A stretch of 38,071 nucleotides of DNA from an uncultured Pelagibacteraceae bacterium (GTDB taxonomy: Bacteria > Pseudomonadota > Alphaproteobacteria > Pelagibacterales > Pelagibacteraceae): NCBI GenBank assembly GCA_902581605.1, contig CACHPE010000010.1, positions 17,501 to 55,571 of the forward strand. Direction: 5' to 3'. Made by a program: the position numbers and the translations under genes. Each line of letters starts with the position of its first letter. The stretch's first letter is position 1. Positions 16,807 through 25,728 of this stretch are shown here, in pieces. The notes below the pieces were generated by a model. It saw only the letters and a program-made list of their open reading frames with translations, did not search any database and had not been told where the DNA came from.

Positions 16807-17980
16807 AATGCGCTATCCACTAATGCAAAACAATATTCTTAAGGAGGATATAGATAAAGTAATTAAATTTTTAAAAAAGAGTTCAATTTTGACTCAGAAT
16901 AAGGAGGTACTTAAATTTGAAAAAATTTGGTCAAAGTGGCTGGGTGTTAAATATAGCGTATTTGTTAATTCTGGATCTTCTGCGAATTTGTTGTCTATTC
17001 AATTATTAAAATTAAAATATCCCAAAGGGGGAGAGGTGATTGTGCCACCACTGACTTGGTCATCTGATGTATCTTCTTTAATTCATTGTGGATTCAAACC
17101 TGTTTTTGCAGATATAGATTTAAATACATTAGGAATGAACACAGACCAAATTATTTCTAAGATAAATAGAAATACAAAAGCAGTATTCTTGAGTTACATA
17201 CAAGGATTTAATTGCTTAACAAAAAAATTGAATGATTTTCTTAAAAAGAAAAAAATTATGCTTATCGAAGATGTATGTGAGTCTCATGGTGCAAAATTTT
17301 TAAATAGAAAATTAGGAACATTTGGATGGACTTCAAATTTTTCATTTTATTACGCTCATCATATGAGCACTATTGAAGGAGGAATGATTTGTACAAATGA
17401 TAAAAAAACATACTATGATTTATTGATGTTGAGATCTCATGGAATGATTAGAGAGGTTAAAGACCAAAAATTTCAAAGTTTAATGAAAAAAAAATTTAAA
17501 GATCTTAATTCAAAATTTATTTTTTATCATCCAGCTTATAATGTTAGAAATAATGAAATAGGCGCAATAATTGGACAATCACAAATTAGAAGGTTAAATT
17601 CGAATATTAGAAAAAGAAATTCAAATTTAAATTACTTTTTAAGTGGACTTGATAAAGATATTTACTTTACAGATTTCGATACCAATGGTCAGAGTAATTA
17701 TGCGTTTAATTTGATTTTAAAAAAAAAAAATAAAAAGTTAATAGAGAAGTTGCAAAAAAGATTAGATAAAAATGGTATTGAGTTTAGACTTGGATCTGCT
17801 GGAGGTGGAAATCAACTAAGACAACCCTATGTAAAAAAATTATTTCCAAAGAATACCATGTTAAAATTTAAAAACACTGAACATATGCATTTTTATGGTA
17901 TGTACATTGGTAATTATCCAGAGTTGAGTAAAGATAAAATAGATTTTATTTTAAAAATTTTGAATTCAATAAGAAAATGA
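16796..17980 (+). CDS. ColD/RfbH-like PLP-dependent sugar 3-dehydratase (DegT family with His for Lys)
   Basis: 394 residues of DegT/DnrJ/EryC1 fold: SGSSANLLSIQLL, VPPLTWSSDVSS, LIEDVCESHGA and FSFYYAHHMSTIEGG. In normal sugar aminotransferases the last block has the PLP-binding Lys; here His188 takes that place. That swap marks GDP-4-keto-6-deoxymannose 3-dehydratase (ColD) and the CDP-sugar enzyme RfbH/DdhC, which remove the 3-hydroxyl instead of installing an amine. Overall similarity, with MRYPL at the start and IEGG, is nearer to ColD. The start may be ATG 16796 or ATG 16808, the latter just after the hddA stop. Context (heptose kinase, methyltransferase, GDP-fucose-synthase-like SDR) suggests a GDP-sugar substrate. 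Confidence 0.85.
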   Translation: MKNKMRYPLMQNNILKEDIDKVIKFLKKSSILTQNKEVLKFEKIWSKWLGVKYSVFVNSGSSANLLSIQLLKLKYPKGGEVIVPPLTWSSDVSSLIHCGFKPVFADIDLNTLGMNTDQIISKINRNTKAVFLSYIQGFNCLTKKLNDFLKKKKIMLIEDVCESHGAKFLNRKLGTFGWTSNFSFYYAHHMSTIEGGMICTNDKKTYYDLLMLRSHGMIREVKDQKFQSLMKKKFKDLNSKFIFYHPAYNVRNNEIGAIIGQSQIRRLNSNIRKRNSNLNYFLSGLDKDIYFTDFDTNGQSNYAFNLILKKKNKKLIEKLQKRLDKNGIEFRLGSAGGGNQLRQPYVKKLFPKNTMLKFKNTEHMHFYGMYIGNYPELSKDKIDFILKILNSIRK

Positions 17981-18909
17981 AAATATTAGTAACAGGTGGT
18001 GCAGGATATATAGGATCAATTTTAGTACCTGAGCTTTTGAAGAATAATCATGAAGTTACAGTTTTAGATAATTTTATGTTTAAACAGACAAGTTTAAATC
18101 ATTTGTGTGTATTTGATAAATTTAAAATTTTGAATGGCGATATAAGAGATCAAAATTTAATGAAATCTTTAATAATTTCAAACGATATAATAATTCCCCT
18201 CGCAGCAATTGTAGGTGCTCCTCTTTGTAATAAAGACCCATATTCTGCTCAAAGTATAAATTCAGATGCAATTAAGAATATGATTAAAATGGTTTCTAAA
18301 AGTCAGATGATAATAATGCCAACTACCAATAGTGCATACGGGACAGGAGATAAAAATAACTTCTGTGACGAAAATTCTCCTTTGAGACCCATATCTAAAT
18401 ATGCAATTGACAAGGTAGAAATAGAAAAACTTTTAATGTCTAGAGAAAATTCTGTAAGTTACAGATTAGCAACAGTTTTTGGAATGTCTCCAAGAATGAG
18501 AATAGATTTATTGGTTAATGATTTTACTTATAGAGCATTTCATGATTCAGCTTTAATAATATTTGAAGGACATTTTAAAAGAAACTACATTCATATAAGA
18601 GACGTAGTAAATGCTTTTTTACATTGTTTAAATAACTTAGATATAATGAAATCAGAGATTTTTAACGTTGGATTAAGTGATGCTAATTTGTCAAAATTAG
18701 AACTTTGTGAGGAAATAAAAAAACACTTACCAAACTTCACATTTGTTGAAGAGAAAATAAAAAAAGATCCAGATCAAAGAAACTATATTGTTTCTAATGA
18801 AAAAATCGAAAAAACAGGCTTTAAACCAAGGTATTCTTTATCGGACGGAATCTGTGAATTAATAAAGGGTTATGCAATGCTTAAAAATCAGAGCTTTGGT
18901 AATTTTTAA
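17977..18909 (+). CDS. NAD-dependent sugar epimerase/dehydratase (extended SDR)
   Basis: 310 residues. TGGAGYIGS at 6-14 binds NAD; PLAAIVGAPLC replaces the usual HLAA block; Tyr142 and Lys146 form the YxxxK pair in SKYAIDK. The Thr-Asp-Glu of 4,6-dehydratases is absent (TTNSAYG instead), so an epimerase or reductase role is more likely than 4,6-dehydration. ATGA overlap with the ColD-like gene and TAATG overlap with the methyltransferase gene place it within the same deoxysugar module. Exact reaction unknown. Confidence 0.8.
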   Translation: MKILVTGGAGYIGSILVPELLKNNHEVTVLDNFMFKQTSLNHLCVFDKFKILNGDIRDQNLMKSLIISNDIIIPLAAIVGAPLCNKDPYSAQSINSDAIKNMIKMVSKSQMIIMPTTNSAYGTGDKNNFCDENSPLRPISKYAIDKVEIEKLLMSRENSVSYRLATVFGMSPRMRIDLLVNDFTYRAFHDSALIIFEGHFKRNYIHIRDVVNAFLHCLNNLDIMKSEIFNVGLSDANLSKLELCEEIKKHLPNFTFVEEKIKKDPDQRNYIVSNEKIEKTGFKPRYSLSDGICELIKGYAMLKNQSFGNF

Positions 18910-20126
18910 TGGGTTTCAGTTGTAGAGTTTGTAATTCAAAAAAAATTAAAAAAATTTTAGATTTAGGAATGCAGCCGTGGGGGAATGATTTTATTCCAAT
19001 ATCAGAAAAAAAAAAAAGTAAATTATATCCATTAAATTTTGTAATTTGTGAAAATTGTAAAACTTGTCAGATTGATTTTACGATTCCCAAAGAAAGAATG
19101 TTTGTAAACCATTCATACATGTCTGGTACAACTGATACTCTTAAAAATCATTTTATAGACGTTGGAAAAAGTGTTTTAAAAAAAACTAAATTTTCAAAAG
19201 ATGATTATATATTAGATATTGGTGGAAATGATGGAACTTTTTTAAAATTCTTTAGAGACAATCGTATAAAAGTTTTAAATGTTGATTCTGGTAAAGAACA
19301 GTCAGCTATTTCAAACTCAAACGGTATTAACTGTTTGAACAATTTTTTTGATGAACCTTTAGCAAATAAAATAGAACAAAGTCACAATAAAGCTCGAGTA
19401 ATTCATGGTTCAGGAATTTTCTTTCATTTAGAAGAATTAAAAAGTGTTTTTAGAGGAGTTAAGTCTTTATTAAAAAGTGATGGAATACTTGTTGCAGAAT
19501 TTATTTATTTACCAAGCATGATAAAAAATTTGGCATTTGATCAAATATATCATGAACATTTACTTTATTACTCTTTATCAACCTTACAAAATTTACTTGA
19601 TGAGTTTGATTTGGAAATATTTGATGCTCAAGAAGTACCAATACATGGCGGAAGTTGCGTTGCTTTTGTTAAACATAAAGATTTTAAAAAAAATAGAACA
19701 GATAATTTGAGATTATTAATTAAAAAAGAGCAAGATGAAGGTTTTTTAGATTATAAAATTTATATCAATTTTGCTAATAAAGTTTATTTATTTAAAAAAG
19801 AAATACTAAATTTAATTAATAAACTTAAAAATGAAAAAAAAAAAATTTATGCATTAGGTGCTCCTGTTAAAGGAACTACGTTTATAAATTTTATGGAATT
19901 AAATGAGCAAAAAATTCATTGTGCAGTTGAAATAAATAAACATAAATTTGATAAATATTATCCCGGCACAAAAATACCTGTTGTAGATCAAAAAACTATA
20001 AGTCATCCAGATTATTATTTGTTTTTATCGTGGAATTTTAAAGATGAGATAATTTCAAAAATGAACAGCTTTGTTGATAATGGAGGAAAATTTATAGTAC
20101 CATTTCCAAAATTGGAAATAATTTAG
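18909..20126 (+). CDS. Sugar C-methyltransferase (NovU/TylC3 family)
   Basis: 405 residues in the three-part layout of nucleotide-sugar C-methyltransferases: N-terminal zinc-finger-like Cys pairs (Cys5, Cys8, Cys47, Cys50), a Rossmann SAM-binding block ILDIGGNDGTF at 101-111, a YHEHLLYYS segment typical of the family's active site, and a C-terminal domain with GAPVKGTTF. Such enzymes add a methyl to a carbon next to the keto group of a keto-deoxysugar. With the ColD-like dehydratase upstream and the fucose-synthase-like SDR downstream, a branched deoxy sugar is the natural inference. A 12-nt poly-A run lies at 19006-19017 in frame. Confidence 0.83.
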   Translation: MGFSCRVCNSKKIKKILDLGMQPWGNDFIPISEKKKSKLYPLNFVICENCKTCQIDFTIPKERMFVNHSYMSGTTDTLKNHFIDVGKSVLKKTKFSKDDYILDIGGNDGTFLKFFRDNRIKVLNVDSGKEQSAISNSNGINCLNNFFDEPLANKIEQSHNKARVIHGSGIFFHLEELKSVFRGVKSLLKSDGILVAEFIYLPSMIKNLAFDQIYHEHLLYYSLSTLQNLLDEFDLEIFDAQEVPIHGGSCVAFVKHKDFKKNRTDNLRLLIKKEQDEGFLDYKIYINFANKVYLFKKEILNLINKLKNEKKKIYALGAPVKGTTFINFMELNEQKIHCAVEINKHKFDKYYPGTKIPVVDQKTISHPDYYLFLSWNFKDEIISKMNSFVDNGGKFIVPFPKLEII

Positions 20127-20141
20127 ATAAAACTTAAAAAC

Positions 20142-21053
20142 ATGAAAATTTTAATTACAGGAGGAAGTGGATTTCTTGGCAGACATCTTACATCAATTTT
20201 AAAGAAAACTAATTCTAAAAACGAAATCATATCAATATCATCATCTGATATTGATCTAAGAGTCACAGGAGCTTTAGACAAGTTGAATGATATTAAATTT
20301 GATAAAATATATCATTTAGCAGCCTGGACACAAGCAGGAGATTTTTCTTTATATCATTCAGCAGAGCAATGGATAAACAATCAATTAATTAATTCTAATT
20401 TTCTTAATTGGTGGAATGAAAATCAAAGGCAATCAAAAATCATCTCCATAGGAACTAGTTGCTCTTATGAGGAAGGAAGTAGTTTAGATGAAAAGGATTA
20501 TTTGAAAGGTCAACCATTAAAAAGTTTATATGCTTATGGTATGACAAAAAGGATGTTACTAATTGGTCAACAGACTTTAGCAAAACAATTTGGATTAAAA
20601 CACTTGACTTTAGTTCCATCTACTCTTTATGGACCAGGATATGAAATTAATGGTAAAAATCATCATTTTATATTTGATATAATCTTAAAGATCTTAAGAG
20701 CAAAAAAATATGATAAAAAAGCAGAACTGTGGGGAGATGGGCACCAAAAAAGAGAGATAGTTCATGTTTTTGATTTTATAAATCAAATGTTATTATTGGA
20801 AAAGAAATGTGAAAATGACATTGTCAATATAGGTGCAGGAGATGAATTTGAAATAAGACATTTTACAAAAATAATCTGTGATATTATTAATTATGAATAT
20901 GATAAAATAATATTTAATAAAAAAAAATTTACAGGAGTAAAATCAAAAAAACTTTCAACAAAGAAACTTAAAGAATTAATACCTAATTATAAAACTAAAC
21001 CACTTCGTGACGGTTTGTTAGAAACAATAAACGATTTAAAAGAAAAAATATAA
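20142..21053 (+). CDS. GDP-fucose/colitose-synthase-like epimerase-reductase (extended SDR)
   Basis: 303 residues. TGGSGFLGRH binds NADP; GTSCSYEEG (Ser106, Cys107), Tyr132/Lys136 in YAYGMTK, and VPSTLYGPG then LWGDGHQKREIVHVFD follow the plan of WcaG-type GDP-fucose synthases, which have the Ser-Ser-Cys-like block and the RE-HV motif. In colitose synthesis the same family (ColC) acts right after ColD: epimerisation and 4-keto reduction. It follows the methyltransferase by 15 nt. I infer that it finishes the deoxysugar made in this module; the true substrate is not proven. Confidence 0.78.
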   Translation: MKILITGGSGFLGRHLTSILKKTNSKNEIISISSSDIDLRVTGALDKLNDIKFDKIYHLAAWTQAGDFSLYHSAEQWINNQLINSNFLNWWNENQRQSKIISIGTSCSYEEGSSLDEKDYLKGQPLKSLYAYGMTKRMLLIGQQTLAKQFGLKHLTLVPSTLYGPGYEINGKNHHFIFDIILKILRAKKYDKKAELWGDGHQKREIVHVFDFINQMLLLEKKCENDIVNIGAGDEFEIRHFTKIICDIINYEYDKIIFNKKKFTGVKSKKLSTKKLKELIPNYKTKPLRDGLLETINDLKEKI

Positions 21054-21054
21054 A

Positions 21055-22818
21055 GTGTTAAAGACAATAATATCATCGATTAACTTAATACCCAAATCAT
21101 ATAAATTTAAATTTTATTTTTTGTTATTTCTTTCATTAGTAAGTGTAGCATTTGAAACTTTATCTATATCACTCTTTATACCATTTATATCTCATTTGAC
21201 TGGAAATGGTGAATTAGACTCTATCTTCTTCGCTAAAATACTTGGTATTGTAAAAAGTATTAACTTTTTTGGTCTTGGAAATTTATTTGATAATGAATCA
21301 GTTAAAATATTTTCTTCTATTGTTGTTCTTTTTTTAATTAGATCAATTGTTCAAGCATTCTTTATTTTTAAAAATGCACAACTATCATATGGAATTGAAA
21401 AAAGTTTATCTAAAGATATCTTTAAAATGTATTTAAATAAAGACTACAATTTCTATTTAAAAAATAATCCTTCTTACTTACTTAGAAATATATTAACTGA
21501 AACAAATAAATTTTGTCTTGGTGTATTAGGGAATTTTACATCAATATTTACAGAACTTTTTATAATAATTGGACTTATCATCATAGGTTTTTTGTCAAAT
21601 AAATTATTTTCTATTGGTGCCTTTTGTTTTTTTATTTTTTTTGGTTCTTTATTTTATATTTTAACAAAAAATAAAATTATAAATTATGGAAAAGTAAGAT
21701 TTGATGCAGATGGAAAAAAAATGAAACACGTTCAAGAAGGATTGATGTCTGTTGTGGAAATTAAACTAATGAAAATTGCTGATCTTTTTATAGATTTTTT
21801 CAAAAAACAGGCACAAAGTTCTTATAATATTAATGTAAGGTTTTCTTTTTTAACTCATTTTCCTAAAATAATGTTTGAGTTAATTTTTATATTTAGTTTG
21901 TTTTTTTTATTCATAACTTTGTATTATTTCAATTTTACAGAAGAGAAAATACTTAATTTAATTGCTATATTTGCAATTATTTCAATTAGATTAATTCCGT
22001 CTATAGCTAAATTAATTAGTAATATCCAATCTTTTAATTTTTCAAAAAAATCAATTGATGTTTTGATAGATCTAGTTGAGCAACAAAAAAAAGATACCAA
22101 GAATGTCTCTACTGAAATTCAAAATCAAGCAAAAATCATTGAATTTAAAAACTCAATAAAATTAACTAATATAAGCTTTTCATATATTGATGATAATGAA
22201 AAAAGAAAGGAAATTATAAAAGACCTAGAGCTAGAAATTAAAAAAAATGAAAAAGTTGGAATTTTTGGAGGAAGTGGCATTGGAAAAACGACACTTTTAA
22301 AGATTTTAATTTTCTTAATTAAACCCACCAAAGGTCAAATTTCGCTAGACAATGTTGAGTTGAACGATAGTAATTTAGAGCAATGGCATTCTAAAATAGG
22401 TTATGTCTCTCAGAATACGACAATTTTAGATGATAGTTTGATTTTTAATATCGCACTAAGTCACTCAAAAATTGATTACGACTATATACTTAAGTTATTG
22501 AAAATACTTAATCTTGATCGTTTTATTGATCAAAATGGAAAAATCCAAGACATTAACATTGGAGACAAAGGATCTAAAATTTCAGGAGGCGAAAAGCAAA
22601 GAATAGGATTGTGTAGAGCACTTTATAAAAGACCAGAAGTATTAATACTTGATGAACCAACTAGTTCTCTTGATGAAGAAAATGAAAAGAAAATTATTAA
22701 AGATATATCTGAAATCGATGATATTACAATAATTCTAGTTTCACATAATTTAGAAAACTTTAAGTTTTGTAATAGAATTTTTGAGCTTACAAACAAAAAT
22801 ATAAAACAGTTAAAATAA
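21055..22818 (+). CDS. ABC exporter, MsbA/PglK-type lipid-oligosaccharide flippase
   Basis: 587 residues, GTG start 1 nt after the upstream stop. Residues 1-330 hold about six membrane helices; the rest is an ATPase domain with Walker A GGSGIGKTT at 405-413, signature ISGGEKQRIGL, Walker B VLILDEPTSSLDE and the H-loop SHN. A fused membrane-ATPase half transporter works as a homodimer. In a glycan cluster lacking a visible Wzx or Wzm/Wzt, it is the best candidate for flipping the lipid-linked glycan, as PglK does. Substrate is inferred from context. Confidence 0.85.
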   Translation: MLKTIISSINLIPKSYKFKFYFLLFLSLVSVAFETLSISLFIPFISHLTGNGELDSIFFAKILGIVKSINFFGLGNLFDNESVKIFSSIVVLFLIRSIVQAFFIFKNAQLSYGIEKSLSKDIFKMYLNKDYNFYLKNNPSYLLRNILTETNKFCLGVLGNFTSIFTELFIIIGLIIIGFLSNKLFSIGAFCFFIFFGSLFYILTKNKIINYGKVRFDADGKKMKHVQEGLMSVVEIKLMKIADLFIDFFKKQAQSSYNINVRFSFLTHFPKIMFELIFIFSLFFLFITLYYFNFTEEKILNLIAIFAIISIRLIPSIAKLISNIQSFNFSKKSIDVLIDLVEQQKKDTKNVSTEIQNQAKIIEFKNSIKLTNISFSYIDDNEKRKEIIKDLELEIKKNEKVGIFGGSGIGKTTLLKILIFLIKPTKGQISLDNVELNDSNLEQWHSKIGYVSQNTTILDDSLIFNIALSHSKIDYDYILKLLKILNLDRFIDQNGKIQDINIGDKGSKISGGEKQRIGLCRALYKRPEVLILDEPTSSLDEENEKKIIKDISEIDDITIILVSHNLENFKFCNRIFELTNKNIKQLK

Positions 22819-23850
22819 ATGAATTTATCTATATTTGTACCTACAAAAAATAGATTTTACTATCTCAGTAAACTTATAAAATATTATTCCTCAATAAATT
22901 TCAATGGTGAGCTAATAATCCTTGATAGTTCTGATGATGAAATTATAGAAAATATAAATAAATTAATTCAATCATTTAAAAATTTAAATATTAAATTATT
23001 CCATTCATTTGGATTGCCTTGCGCAATGATGAAGAAATATATTGATGAAGCAAGCAACGATTATGTTGTTTTTTCAGGTGATGATGATTATTTCGTGAAA
23101 AAAGGTATGATGGATTGTATAAAATTTTTGGAAATTAATTCAAATTTTTCTGGTTGTAACGGAGAGGGTATTTGCGTTCACTCATCATCAAAAAAAAATA
23201 AAATTGATTATATCGATGATTATGAACAAGCAAATGTTAACGGAATAAATTCTATGGAAAGAATCAATCAGCAATTTAATAAATACAAAGTTCCTATTTT
23301 TTCAATTTTTAGAAAAAATTATTTTAAAAAATTTTTAGAGCCAGTTCCTACAAAAGAAGTTTTTGAAAGTTCATGTCCAGATAAAGCTATTGCCGATGAA
23401 TATATAATAGAGGGTGCGATGGTTGCTTATGGAAATATACATAAATTAAACTCCCCTTATCTTGTTAGACATATACATAAGGAAAGAAATATAGATAATT
23501 TAGTACCAGATTTTAAAAAAGATTGGATAAACACACCAAATTTTGAAAAATCAAAAAATTATTTTTTTATTAAAATGTCAGAAATTATCTCTAAAAATGA
23601 CAAAATAGATATTGATCAGGCTTTAAAATTTTTCAATGAAAAATTTAATATTCATTTGAATTATGAGCTAAAAAAAGAAAAAAAATATATTCTAAAAATT
23701 TTTTTGTCGAAAACTTTACTAAAAATAAGACCTATTAAAAATTTAAGATACTTTTTAAAAAGAAATATCTTTACAGACAAAAAATATTCAAAAATAAAAA
23801 CAAATAAAGATTATTCATTAATTATAAATTCAATAGAGGGCAAAATATGA
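22819..23850 (+). CDS. TIGR00180-type glycosyltransferase, copy 2
   Basis: 343 residues, starting right at the ABC gene's stop. MNLSIFVPTKNR and SGDDDYF at 86-92 match copy 1 at 10436 position for position, and KVPIFSIFRKNYF repeats its central block. A stretch of 25 identical nucleotides lies at 10912-10936 and 23289-23313. The C-terminal part is longer and diverged, Lys-rich. It should act as a nucleotide-sugar transferase in the cytosol. ATGA overlap with the following oxidoreductase. Donor not inferable. Confidence 0.75.
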   Translation: MNLSIFVPTKNRFYYLSKLIKYYSSINFNGELIILDSSDDEIIENINKLIQSFKNLNIKLFHSFGLPCAMMKKYIDEASNDYVVFSGDDDYFVKKGMMDCIKFLEINSNFSGCNGEGICVHSSSKKNKIDYIDDYEQANVNGINSMERINQQFNKYKVPIFSIFRKNYFKKFLEPVPTKEVFESSCPDKAIADEYIIEGAMVAYGNIHKLNSPYLVRHIHKERNIDNLVPDFKKDWINTPNFEKSKNYFFIKMSEIISKNDKIDIDQALKFFNEKFNIHLNYELKKEKKYILKIFLSKTLLKIRPIKNLRYFLKRNIFTDKKYSKIKTNKDYSLIINSIEGKI

Positions 23851-24797
23851 AAAAGATTAAATTTGCCTTTGTGGGAACTGGATATATGTCCAATGAGTAT
23901 GCAAAGGTCCTAAAAAATGAATTTAAAAAACAAAGTGAAATTGTTGGAGCGATAAATAAATCAAGCAAAAGTGTAAAAATATTTGCCAAAGAGTTTAATG
24001 TTCAAAATAAATTCTCAAAAATAAGAAATATGATGGAACATGCAAAACCAGACGTAGTAATTGTATGTGTCAATGAACTTTCTACTTATAAAGTTTTGAA
24101 AATTTTATGCAAGTATCCGTGCATATGTCTCATAGAAAAACCAATAGGTATTAATCTTAATGAAAGTAACAAAATAACTAAATTAAAAAAACATAAAAAA
24201 TTTTTTCCATTTATTGCATTAAATAGAAGATATTTTTCCTCAGTTCTGAATTCTAAAAAAATTTTAAAAGAAGATGATTCAAAAAGAATCATTAAAATAT
24301 TTGATCAAGAAAACATTATTCTAGCAAAAAAAAATGGACAACCATTAAAAGTTTTAAGAAATTGGATGTTTGCAAATTCTATTCATATGATTGATTTTGC
24401 GTACAATTTTGCAAGAGGAAAAATAAAAAAAATAATTACAAATAATAAATTTAGTTTTTTAAAAGAGGGTATTGTCTCAAGCATGTTGTATTTTGATAGT
24501 GGTGATATAGTTATATATAATTGTATATGGAATAGACCAGCACCATGGTCAGTTCAAATATCCACTAAAAAATATTTTATTGAACTTAAACCTCTTGAAA
24601 ATATTTCTTTTTTGACCACCAAAAATAGAGAATGGAATCAAATTAAAACTTCCAAATTAGACAAAATTTATAAACCAGGGATATTTTTATTGTTAAGTGA
24701 AATATTTAAATATAAAAAAAATAAAAAAATAAATTTACAAGACCTAAAATATTCAAACAAACTGATGAAATTAATTAATAGAATATATTTTGATTAA
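23847..24797 (+). CDS. Gfo/Idh/MocA oxidoreductase, copy 1
   Basis: 316 residues. FAFVGTGYMSNEYA near the N-terminus is the NAD(P)-binding loop, VVIVCVNE and LIEKPIGINLNE give the conserved EKP block, and NWMFANSIHMIDFA carries the expected C-terminal His/Asp residues. The family oxidises or reduces sugars and sugar nucleotides. It overlaps the glycosyltransferase by ATGA and the next family member by 8 nt, so the two are likely made together. Substrate unknown. Confidence 0.8.
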   Translation: MKKIKFAFVGTGYMSNEYAKVLKNEFKKQSEIVGAINKSSKSVKIFAKEFNVQNKFSKIRNMMEHAKPDVVIVCVNELSTYKVLKILCKYPCICLIEKPIGINLNESNKITKLKKHKKFFPFIALNRRYFSSVLNSKKILKEDDSKRIIKIFDQENIILAKKNGQPLKVLRNWMFANSIHMIDFAYNFARGKIKKIITNNKFSFLKEGIVSSMLYFDSGDIVIYNCIWNRPAPWSVQISTKKYFIELKPLENISFLTTKNREWNQIKTSKLDKIYKPGIFLLLSEIFKYKKNKKINLQDLKYSNKLMKLINRIYFD

Positions 24798-25728
24798 ATT
24801 TTTAATAATAGGATTAGGAACTATTGGCTATCGTCATTTTGAAAGTTTGTATAAATGTAATGAATATTTTAGTATTGATTGTTATGATATATCTGAACAG
24901 AGTATAAGCAGAGTTAAAAATTATGTAAATTTAAAAAAAAAAAAACATAAAGTTAAATTCCTCCGTTCTCTGAATAAGTTAGATAAAAAATACGACTTTT
25001 TAATACATGCAACTAGTTCAAATATAAGACTAAAAACTTTAAAAAAAATTTTAAAAAATACAAATATTAAATTTTGTATTTTAGAAAAGCTTTTGGCACA
25101 AAATTTAAATGACTTAAATAAGTTTAAATTAATTTTTAAAAATATCGAAAATTGTTGGGTAAATACTCCTATGCATGAGTGGGATTTATACATTAAATTT
25201 AAAAAAAAAATAAATATTGATAATGTATCAAAAATTGAATTTAATTATTTTGATGGTTTGGCGTGTAACGCAATACATTTCATTGACTTTGTTTCTACTT
25301 GGAAAAAACAACTTCCAAAAAATTTAGATACATCGAAATTAAAAAATTGGTACGAGTCTAAAAGAAATGGTTTTTTTGATGTATATGGAAAATTAATAAT
25401 TGTTTATCCTGATAATACAATTTTAGTCTTAAAAAGTTATAAAAATAAAAAGAATTATCACTGTCATGTTTATGAAAAAAAAAATAAATGGACTTTGATT
25501 GAAAATGAAAAAAAATTCTACTCTACCAATGGTTTTAAACAAACTGGTGTTGTTGAATATCAAAGTCAACTCACTAGTAAAATTATTAAAAAAATAATTA
25601 AAAGTAAAAAATGTGAACTTCCAAAATTAGATTGGTCTATTGAATGTCATATTCCATTGTTAAAATCTTTATTGAAATATTGGAATAGCTCCTATAATAC
25701 AAATATCAAAAATTTACCAATTACTTAA
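24790..25728 (+). CDS. Gfo/Idh/MocA-like oxidoreductase, copy 2 (diverged)
   Basis: 312 residues. The only start close to the nucleotide-binding motif (LIIGLGTIGYRH) is TTG 24790, within the end of the previous gene, so I accept it. The second signature is weakened: EKL in place of EKP (FCILEKLLAQN). CNAIHFIDFVS is the likely counterpart of the active-site His/Asp segment. A 13-nt poly-A run at 24933-24945 lies in frame. Tandem pairing with copy 1 suggests a heteromer or two linked steps. Loss of the Pro leaves catalytic status open. Confidence 0.65.
   Translation: MIKFLIIGLGTIGYRHFESLYKCNEYFSIDCYDISEQSISRVKNYVNLKKKKHKVKFLRSLNKLDKKYDFLIHATSSNIRLKTLKKILKNTNIKFCILEKLLAQNLNDLNKFKLIFKNIENCWVNTPMHEWDLYIKFKKKINIDNVSKIEFNYFDGLACNAIHFIDFVSTWKKQLPKNLDTSKLKNWYESKRNGFFDVYGKLIIVYPDNTILVLKSYKNKKNYHCHVYEKKNKWTLIENEKKFYSTNGFKQTGVVEYQSQLTSKIIKKIIKSKKCELPKLDWSIECHIPLLKSLLKYWNSSYNTNIKNLPIT

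Noticed and set aside
16796..17980. Sugar aminotransferase (perosamine- or LegC-type)
   Set aside because: The PLP lysine is replaced by His188, which fits a 3-dehydratase and not an aminotransferase.
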